Assembly (NCBI GenBank): GCA_904420045.1
Contig: CAJFTY010000008.1
Location: forward strand, 1 to 64,000
Direction of reading: 5' to 3'
Source: Candidatus Metaruminococcus caecorum
GTDB taxonomy: Bacteria > Bacillota > Clostridia > Oscillospirales > Ruminococcaceae
DNA length: 64,000 nucleotides
Part shown: positions 61,817 through 64,000 of the stretch, piece by piece
How positions within the stretch are numbered: the first letter of the stretch is position 1
Layout: every line of letters begins with the position of its first letter
Translations under genes and position numbers: made by a program
The notes under the pieces: model-generated
Seen by the model: the letters and a program-made list of their open reading frames with translations, nothing else
What the model was told of the DNA's origin: nothing
Database searches by the model: none

Positions 61817-61993
61817 CTATTTTTTATGACTGTGGCACATTCCGGAGGAAGGGCAGTTTGAGCAGCCGCATCCACAGGAAGACCTCCCTTTTTTCTTATC
61901 CTTGACGAGCTTCATCACAATTAGCACAATAATTGCCGCCAACGCCAGGCAGATCAGGATGGTGCCCCAGTAATTTGCAAGAAATGTCAGCAT
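61817..61993 (-). CDS. FeoB-associated Cys-rich membrane protein (58 aa)
   Basis: The translation starts MLTFLANYWGTILICLALAA (one membrane helix), continues with VMKLVKDKKKG and ends in a Cys cluster CGCGCSNCPSSGMCHSHKK. This is the pattern of the FeoB-associated Cys-rich family that follows feoB in Firmicutes and probably helps Fe2+ transfer in place of FeoC. Seven Cys in total. AAAGGCGG precedes the ATG; 80 bases separate it from feoB. Transcribed last in the feo operon. Confidence 0.93.
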   Translation of the reverse strand: MLTFLANYWGTILICLALAAIIVLIVMKLVKDKKKGRSSCGCGCSNCPSSGMCHSHKK

Positions 61994-62073
61994 ATTTCAC
62001 AACCGCCTTTCTGTACCGGACAAAAATTATCCCCGATGGGCGCGGGCAAACAGCTGCTCCGCATGCCCGGGAT

Positions 62074-64000
62074 TTATACGCGCACCTTTGCCTTCAGAGT
62101 GCTGGCCTCTTTATAAGGCCGTACCAGCATAAACACAAACAGCGCAACCAGAGCAAAGGCCACAATGGAACCGATGATGTTGCCCTGACCGGTGAACAGC
62201 ATGCCCAACTGATAGATTATCAGTGCCACCGCATAGGCAAACCCGCACTGATAACCCACGGCAAACAGCGTCCACTTGGCGGAATTCATCTCACGCTTAA
62301 TGGCTCCAATCGCCGCAAAGCAAGGGGCGCACAGCAGGTTGAACGCCAGGAAGGAGTATCCGCTAAGCATGGTAAACGCAGCGGCGATATTGGTGTACAC
62401 CGCGCCGGACCCACCGTAAAGAATGCCCATGGTTCCCACAATATTCTCTTTTGCAATCAGGCCGGTAAAGGACGCGACCGTCGCCTGCCAGTTGCCCCAG
62501 CCCAAGGGGATAAACAGCCACGCAATGGCGTTGCCGATGTTCGCCAAGAGGGAATTTCCGATTTCGTCCTCCGCCAGCATACGGAAGCTGCCGTCGACGA
62601 ATCCAAAGTAACTTAAGAACCAAACAAGAATGGTGGACAGCAGAATAATGGTGCCCGCCTTTTTCATGAAGGACCAGCCTCGCTCCCACATAGAGCGAAG
62701 GACGTTGCCCACCGTGGGCAGATGGTACGCCGGCAGCTCCATGACAAACGGAGCAGGTTCGCCCGCGAACATCCGGGTCTTTTTGAGCATAATACCGGAC
62801 AGGATGATGCAGGCCATGCCCAGGAAGTAGGCTGAAGTGGAAATCCAAGCAGAGCCGCCGAAGATCGCACCCGCAATCATCGCAATAAACGGCATTTTCG
62901 CTCCGCAGGGAATAAAGGTCGTGGTCATAATGGTCATACGGCGGTCGCGCTCATTTTCAATGGTTCTAGACGCCATGATACCGGGAACGCCGCAGCCCGT
63001 TCCGATCAGGATCGGAATAAAGGATTTACCGGAAAGACCGAATTTACGGAATACACGGTCGAGCACAAACGCAATTCTGGACATGTAACCGCAAGCTTCT
63101 AAAAACGCCAGCAGCAGGAACAAAACCAGCATCTGGGGCACAAATCCCAGAACCGCGCCCACACCAGCTACAATGCCGTCCAACACCAGGCCGCTGAGCC
63201 ATTCGGGGGAATTCGCTGCCGTCAAGCCGTTTTCAACCAAAACCGGAAGGCCGGGAACCCACACGCCGTAATCCGCCGGGTCGGGCTCGGCGTATTCGGC
63301 TTGATTCAGCGTGTCGATCGCCGCCGTCAGATTCGCTCCGGTATACGTGACCTCTTCTGTGGAAAGATCCTCTTCATTTTCAATTTCAATGGTTGCTTGA
63401 TCCGTGGCCGAGAACTGAGCGGCGTACTGCTTCAAAAGCGCCGTCGCACTGGCCGCGTCAAACGATTCGCTTTCGGTATCAAGAGCCGCCGCAACCTGCT
63501 CGGAACCCTCTTTGCCTGTTTCCACAAACGCGTTCACTGCATTCATCGCATCGGTGTACTCCTCGGAGGATTCGGAGTAAGCGGACGAACCAATGCCAAA
63601 CAGGTGCCAACCGTCGCCAAACAGGCCGTCATTGGCCCAGTCTGTCGCGGCCGTTCCCACGGTGACCATCGAGATGTAGTAGACCAAGAACATCACAATT
63701 GCGAAAATCGGAAGCCCCAGCCAGCGGTTGGTGACCACCTTGTCGATTTTATCGGAAACCGTAAGCATTCCCGCGTTCTTTTTCCGATAGGAGCCTTTCA
63801 GGATGGAGGCGATATACACATAGCGTTCGTTGGTAATCAAGCTTTCCGCATCGTCGTCCAGCTCCTGTTCTGCGGCTTTGATATCCTGCTCGATATGGCC
63901 CATGGTTTTGCTGTCCAGTTTTAACTGATCCAGCACCTTGTCATCCCGTTCAAAAATCTTGATGGCATACCAGCGCTGCTGCTCCGCAGGCAGATTGTGA
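62074..64000 (-). CDS. feoB: Ferrous iron transport protein FeoB, N-terminus beyond window
   Basis: The frame is open to base 64000; the G-domain is outside. The visible part begins in the helical S-domain (QRWYAIKIFERDDKVLDQ, DIKAAEQELDDDAESLI), then the membrane domain: GLPIFAIVMFLVYYISM, the gate helices with GTGCGVPGIMASRTIENERD, PCGAKMPFIAMIAGAIFGG (first Cys-containing gate) and LLCAPCFAAIGAIKREM (second Cys gate). It also carries a large insertion of about 150 residues after the first helix (DAMNAVNAFVETGKEGSEQ ... NQAEYAEPDPADYG), typical for Clostridia FeoB. Imports Fe2+. DtxR-type control is expected from the repressor at 15.5 kb, but the promoter is outside the window. Confidence 0.97.
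   Translation of the reverse strand, partial: HNLPAEQQRWYAIKIFERDDKVLDQLKLDSKTMGHIEQDIKAAEQELDDDAESLITNERYVYIASILKGSYRKKNAGMLTVSDKIDKVVTNRWLGLPIFAIVMFLVYYISMVTVGTAATDWANDGLFGDGWHLFGIGSSAYSESSEEYTDAMNAVNAFVETGKEGSEQVAAALDTESESFDAASATALLKQYAAQFSATDQATIEIENEEDLSTEEVTYTGANLTAAIDTLNQAEYAEPDPADYGVWVPGLPVLVENGLTAANSPEWLSGLVLDGIVAGVGAVLGFVPQMLVLFLLLAFLEACGYMSRIAFVLDRVFRKFGLSGKSFIPILIGTGCGVPGIMASRTIENERDRRMTIMTTTFIPCGAKMPFIAMIAGAIFGGSAWISTSAYFLGMACIILSGIMLKKTRMFAGEPAPFVMELPAYHLPTVGNVLRSMWERGWSFMKKAGTIILLSTILVWFLSYFGFVDGSFRMLAEDEIGNSLLANIGNAIAWLFIPLGWGNWQATVASFTGLIAKENIVGTMGILYGGSGAVYTNIAAAFTMLSGYSFLAFNLLCAPCFAAIGAIKREMNSAKWTLFAVGYQCGFAYAVALIIYQLGMLFTGQGNIIGSIVAFALVALFVFMLVRPYKEASTLKAKVRV

Noticed and set aside
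1..64000. tRNA, rRNA, prophage or insertion sequence
   Set aside because: No T-loop-like GGTTCRANYCC with matching acceptor stems, and no integrase, transposase or structural phage genes were seen on either strand.

Overview
The window is a 64-kb piece of chromosome from a low-to-mid GC, anaerobic, spore-forming Gram-positive bacterium, most likely a gut Clostridia member (Oscillospiraceae/Ruminococcaceae-like). Indicators: a flavodiiron protein with rubredoxin, a CwlD-type cortex amidase, a SpoVB-like flippase, DUF3793 and FeoB-associated Cys-rich proteins, YmfF/YmfH, a glmS ribozyme, strong AGGAGG ribosome binding sites with frequent TTG/GTG starts, and a large cell-wall-anchored GH92 enzyme. 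I saw no phage, insertion sequence, CRISPR, tRNA or rRNA. Most genes are on the minus strand in short operons separated by good intrinsic terminators.

Left part (1-13.8 kb): the end of a radical SAM gene, then ymfF-ymfH-lgt-folD, two unknown genes, rubredoxin-fprA (oxygen/NO detoxification), and uvrB-uvrA with a LexA-like box. 13.8-21 kb is a metal-regulation neighbourhood: a DtxR-type repressor heads an operon with DUF3793, a flavodoxin, a heavy-metal-associated membrane protein and a 53-residue membrane protein. Three copies of one palindromic operator (AGTTAG-N6-CTAACY) sit before the repressor, in the divergent intergenic region shared with a 65-residue protein gene, and before a two-gene ABC transporter that is also linked to a TetR regulator. 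FeoB and its Cys-rich partner at the right edge complete the iron theme.

21-35 kb: a MerR-type promoter before a cupin/flavoprotein pair, a TVP38-family membrane protein, a CDF transporter, glmS with its ribozyme, small redox and radical SAM genes, then OadB/OadG subunits with no decarboxylase alpha subunit, preceded by what reads as a yybP-ykoY (Mn2+) riboswitch. SpoVB-like, TypA, a cupin, NERD and DUF378 proteins follow. 35-55 kb: mreB, a hairpin-repeat cluster that runs into the end of a comF-family gene, recD2, radA, cwlD, coaX, a CapD/PglF-type dehydratase, two tiny plus-strand genes, cardiolipin synthase, azlCD, an amidase-SH3 protein, a ZIP transporter, a cysteine-synthase-like enzyme and YqeY. 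55-64 kb: a ricin-lectin protein without a signal peptide, a 1647-residue GH92/CBM surface enzyme whose predicted catalytic acid is Gln, and the feo genes.

Best leads for new biology: (1) the Mn2+ riboswitch controlling orphan OadB/OadG; (2) the three-site DtxR-type regulon tying an ABC pair and uncharacterised small proteins to iron; (3) the Gln-substituted GH92; (4) the hairpin repeat cluster that supplies the stop codon of comF. All calls come from reading the sequence; no database search was run.
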